The notes beneath the pieces were generated by a model. That model saw nothing but the letters and a program-made list of their open reading frames with translations. It made no database searches and was not told the origin of the DNA. Positions 61,028-64,000 of a stretch of 64,000 nucleotides of DNA are shown here, in pieces (the first letter of the stretch is position 1; each line of letters starts with the position of its first letter). This DNA is from a virus. The translations under genes and the position numbers were made by a program. Location: the IMG/VR virus record IMGVR_UViG_3300027788_001769, positions 62,001-126,000 of that record; one strand, written 5' to 3'.

Positions 61028-64000
61028 TATGCTATTTTAATAAATGTCCCGTCAGGGTTAAAGTACACTAGGTTAGAAGTTTCTGTCATATAACCTACCA
61101 CCCTAACATAACGATTTGATGCACTAGGTGCTGTTTCTGTTATTTGTCCTGCTGTTTGTGAGACATATAAAGGACCCCCAATAGACCAAGTAGTAACCCC
61201 GTCAGCTGTAGAGTTTAAAGCTGCAAACCCTCTTATTAGTATACCTAAAGAAGGAGAAGCACCTAACGAAACACCTAACATATTTCCTTGTTGTGAGGTC
61301 TCATCTGCGTCAGCAGGATACCATTTACCATTTCTTAACTGTACTAACATACCTGGAAGATAACCAGGCCCTGTTGTACCAAACCTAACAATTTCACCCC
61401 CAGCGGTACCCGCAGACATGGTGGAGAAAGTATTGTTATCGTGAACAACATCTAAAGTAGTTACTGGTGTTTGGTACGACGCTGTAAAGTTAGAGTTACT
61501 ACTTTGCATAAACTCTTTAGAAGCTACTCGTATTTTACCATTAACTTGTGCCGAGTCTAAATAAGTTGTACTTGGTGTGAATGCCGTCATGTCTACACCA
61601 CCTAAAATTGCTGAACTGTGTGCAATCGCGTGAGTGGTATGTCCAGAACCACCTAGGATATGACCATAATAATGTGAAGCTGTATCCGCTAAGATTAAGT
61701 TACCTCTACCGTTTAAGATAGAAGACTGATAACTGTGATTAGTTATTAAACCTGACGCTGGAGATATCGAGTTATCCCAACCATTTACAATAACTCCTTT
61801 TATTCCATTAACTATTGTATTGTTTTCTCCACCACCAATAAGTGACCATTTTTCATTTGATGTTATCCCAGAAATTAAATTCTTTTCACCACCAACAATT
61901 GAGGAGTGTTGACTTCCACCACCGGAACCTGTTACATTACCAGTAATTCTATTGTCACGCCCACCCCCTATAAAGGTAAACCAGTTTGTAGTACCTTTTA
62001 CTATTTCGTTTTTAAAACCACCTACGATTGTAGTGTAGGCTAAAGAATCACTAATACTATTATCTGAACCACCACCGATGAAACCATAACCAACATCACC
62101 TATCTTGTTCGTTGAACCACCAGCTATTACAGATGTGTACCCACTTATGCCATTATATCTTCCACCTCCAATGTTGTTATAAGAACCTCCAGCACCACCT
62201 GCAATGTTGTAACCTGAACTACTAGGGTTGACTGGTAGTTTAGGTATTATATTACCATTTCCTAAGTCATACCTATATGGGCTATCAGTAAATTCATTAC
62301 AAGTATTAGCTGTTAATGTAACACCATCACTAAGTAAGACGTTTAATATACATCCGTTTGTAAACGCTGACACAGCAAAGGTATCACCAGTCATTTGTAC
62401 ACTATTTGGGTCAGCCCAATAAGCGTCACCAACACTATTGATAGATTTTAATACCCTACCTGCTGCAGGGTTAGCGAAAGAACCTCTATATGTAAATGCT
62501 CTTGTACCATCTGTTGTGTCCGTATCAACATATAGACCTTTAATGTGGGTTGTTTGTGAACGACGTGCAAACATATCGTTTCCACCCATAACCACAGCTG
62601 ATTTAAACTCACCTGCTATAGTATTACCAGTACCATTAATGATTACAGAATAGTCAGGGACACCTTCAGTACCAGGTTGTTTACCAAATGGGAATATTCT
62701 ATTATCCCTACCATTTAACACACTAGAGTAGGTGGTACCACTAATGTAGTTGTTTTCTCCACCTCCTATAAATCCTTGTTCACTTCCTTGCCATAATATA
62801 TTTTGATAACCACCAACTATAGACGAGTGTAGGTTAATTTCTCCACCTAATCCACTAATGATTTTATTTCCGTGTCCTGCACCTATAAAGTTTTCTAGTG
62901 AACCATTAGTGGTTCCAGATATAGTATTTTGGAATCCTCCCCCAATAAAACTACGTCTACTACGTAATATAGTGTTTTCTTGACCACCAACAATTGAAGC
63001 GTCATGAGACTCTGTTAATATTTTATTTTGTTGCCCTGAACCTATAAATGATTTGTCTGAACTTTGTACACTATTAGTTGAACCACCAGCAATTGAGGTG
63101 TATTTTGAATTCTCTAAATAGTTAGAGAAACCGAACATCCAACTAGCATTATTCTGACCCATTCCAGCATCTTCACCGCTTCCTGTCACAGTGTTCATGT
63201 AGTTATAATTACCCCCGATTGCTGAATTATAACTAGCACCTGATATAGTGTTTAGGTCACCATTGATTATCCCGTTAGATGTTATTTTATTACTAGTAAG
63301 TCTATCATCAATACTATACACAATTAAGTTTCCTCTACCACCAGCTATATTGTGGTTTTGACCTTGTAAAACTCTATTTTTCCAGAAACTAGATTGTGGT
63401 GGTAGTTTTGGTCTAATAGATTCATTTGCTGTACCGTACTCGTAAGGACCTTCGGTAAACTGATTACAAGTATTAGCGGTTAATGTTGTTCCATCACTTA
63501 CATCTATATACAACGTACATCCACTAGTATAGGCTGAAATTGCATATGTGTCACCAGTTAAATCCACCCTCGGACCCTCTATGTCAGCCCAAACAGCGTC
63601 ACCCAAGTTATTCACAGATTTTAAGAACCTACCTGATTGTTCATTTGCCCAAGCACCGTGGTACCTGAATTTTCTATGTCCATTATGTGTGTCAGTGTCA
63701 ACATCTAGACCTTTCATGTATGTAGTTTGTGATAAGGTAGCCTGTATATCTACACCACCTAATATTACAGAAGCATCCGCCCAAGCAGATATAGTATTAC
63801 CTGAACCGTTAAGGATTGTCGGGTATTGTGTTTCTCTATGAACAACCCCCTCACCACCTAACTCGATACCACTTATAAAGTTTTGTTTACCATTATGGAT
63901 AGAAGCGTAAGTAGCTCCACTAATTTGATTTTTAAGTCCGTTCCCGATATGAGAATAGTAAGTTCTATCCCACACTCTATTATCTTCTCCATTTAAAATT
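61027..64000 (-). CDS. Long repeat-built fibre or spike protein, 5' end cut
   Basis: At least 991 codons, open to the right edge, so the N-terminus is missing. Most of the protein is many copies of a short beta motif (SFIGGGxxNxISG, SIVGGxxNxI) like the left-handed beta-roll of YadA-type trimeric adhesins. Two long segments also repeat, one centred near residue 130 and one near residue 525: SGRFLKSVNNLGDAVWAD and AGRVLKSINSVGDAYWAD, each followed by TLTANTCN. The C-terminal 130 residues differ (GKWYPADADETSQQGNMLGV) and end in NLVYFNPDGTFIKIA. A trimeric receptor-binding fibre or spike is the likely role. No chaperone domain is evident. Confidence 0.8.
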   Translation of the reverse strand, partial: ILNGEDNRVWDRTYYSHIGNGLKNQISGATYASIHNGKQNFISGIELGGEGVVHRETQYPTILNGSGNTISAWADASVILGGVDIQATLSQTTYMKGLDVDTDTHNGHRKFRYHGAWANEQSGRFLKSVNNLGDAVWADIEGPRVDLTGDTYAISAYTSGCTLYIDVSDGTTLTANTCNQFTEGPYEYGTANESIRPKLPPQSSFWKNRVLQGQNHNIAGGRGNLIVYSIDDRLTSNKITSNGIINGDLNTISGASYNSAIGGNYNYMNTVTGSGEDAGMGQNNASWMFGFSNYLENSKYTSIAGGSTNSVQSSDKSFIGSGQQNKILTESHDASIVGGQENTILRSRRSFIGGGFQNTISGTTNGSLENFIGAGHGNKIISGLGGEINLHSSIVGGYQNILWQGSEQGFIGGGENNYISGTTYSSVLNGRDNRIFPFGKQPGTEGVPDYSVIINGTGNTIAGEFKSAVVMGGNDMFARRSQTTHIKGLYVDTDTTDGTRAFTYRGSFANPAAGRVLKSINSVGDAYWADPNSVQMTGDTFAVSAFTNGCILNVLLSDGVTLTANTCNEFTDSPYRYDLGNGNIIPKLPVNPSSSGYNIAGGAGGSYNNIGGGRYNGISGYTSVIAGGSTNKIGDVGYGFIGGGSDNSISDSLAYTTIVGGFKNEIVKGTTNWFTFIGGGRDNRITGNVTGSGGGSQHSSIVGGEKNLISGITSNEKWSLIGGGENNTIVNGIKGVIVNGWDNSISPASGLITNHSYQSSILNGRGNLILADTASHYYGHILGGSGHTTHAIAHSSAILGGVDMTAFTPSTTYLDSAQVNGKIRVASKEFMQSSNSNFTASYQTPVTTLDVVHDNNTFSTMSAGTAGGEIVRFGTTGPGYLPGMLVQLRNGKWYPADADETSQQGNMLGVSLGASPSLGILIRGFAALNSTADGVTTWSIGGPLYVSQTAGQITETAPSASNRYVRVVGYMTETSNLVYFNPDGTFIKIA

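Overview
The window is part of a large, AT-rich, T4-type myovirus genome, most likely from a phage that infects Bacteroidota. The virus type rests on a recognisable T4-like head module on the minus strand: terminase (48381-50096), portal (46242-48044), prohead protease (43873-44586), scaffold (42424-43773) and major capsid protein (40527-42389). A T4 gp55-like late sigma factor lies at 30949-31659, and a PhoH-like ATPase, a dUTPase and an ATP-dependent DNA ligase are also present. The host inference rests on A-rich leaders before start codons with almost no Shine-Dalgarno sequences, and on a promoter at 37756-37786 that matches the Bacteroidota TTG-N20-TAnnTTTG pattern. Neither host nor genome size can be proved from this window.

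Layout. At 1-3742 there is the edge of a minus-strand virion gene and then a plus-strand run of small virion-type genes ending at a clear terminator. From 3845 to about 30949 runs a nearly unbroken plus-strand block of some 35 genes, mostly glycosyltransferases, nucleotide-sugar enzymes and methyltransferases. Mixed into it are a CDGSH iron-sulfur protein, a DEDDy exonuclease, dUTPase, PhoH and a HAD-like protein. From 30949 to 37486 come the late sigma factor and a baseplate or tail module. From 37487 to 40468 lies a small operon of different character: a microprotein, a structured intergenic segment, a host-type promoter, secreted or lipoprotein-like products and DNA ligase, closed by a terminator. 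From 40527 to 56146 (minus strand) is the head and packaging module with acidic core-type proteins. From 56206 to 60275 a dnaK and a ClpC-like unfoldase gene diverge from one 173-bp promoter region. From 60290 to the right edge are a cysteine-rich protein and a very long repeat-built fibre or spike protein.

How the parts fit. The sugar block holds RmlB-, RmlC- and RmlD-like enzymes, a C-methyltransferase, a UDP-GlcNAc 2-epimerase with a short UDP-sugar dehydrogenase, and GDP-mannose dehydratase with a GDP-fucose-synthase-like reductase and a DegT-family enzyme whose PLP lysine is replaced by histidine, as in ColD. Together these could make deoxy, dideoxy, branched and uronic sugars for about a dozen encoded glycosyltransferases. 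The target could be the virion, the phage DNA or the host surface; the sequence does not say which. Several late genes share an 8-base motif, TATTTATA, just upstream of their start codons, a good candidate for the element read by the encoded late sigma factor.
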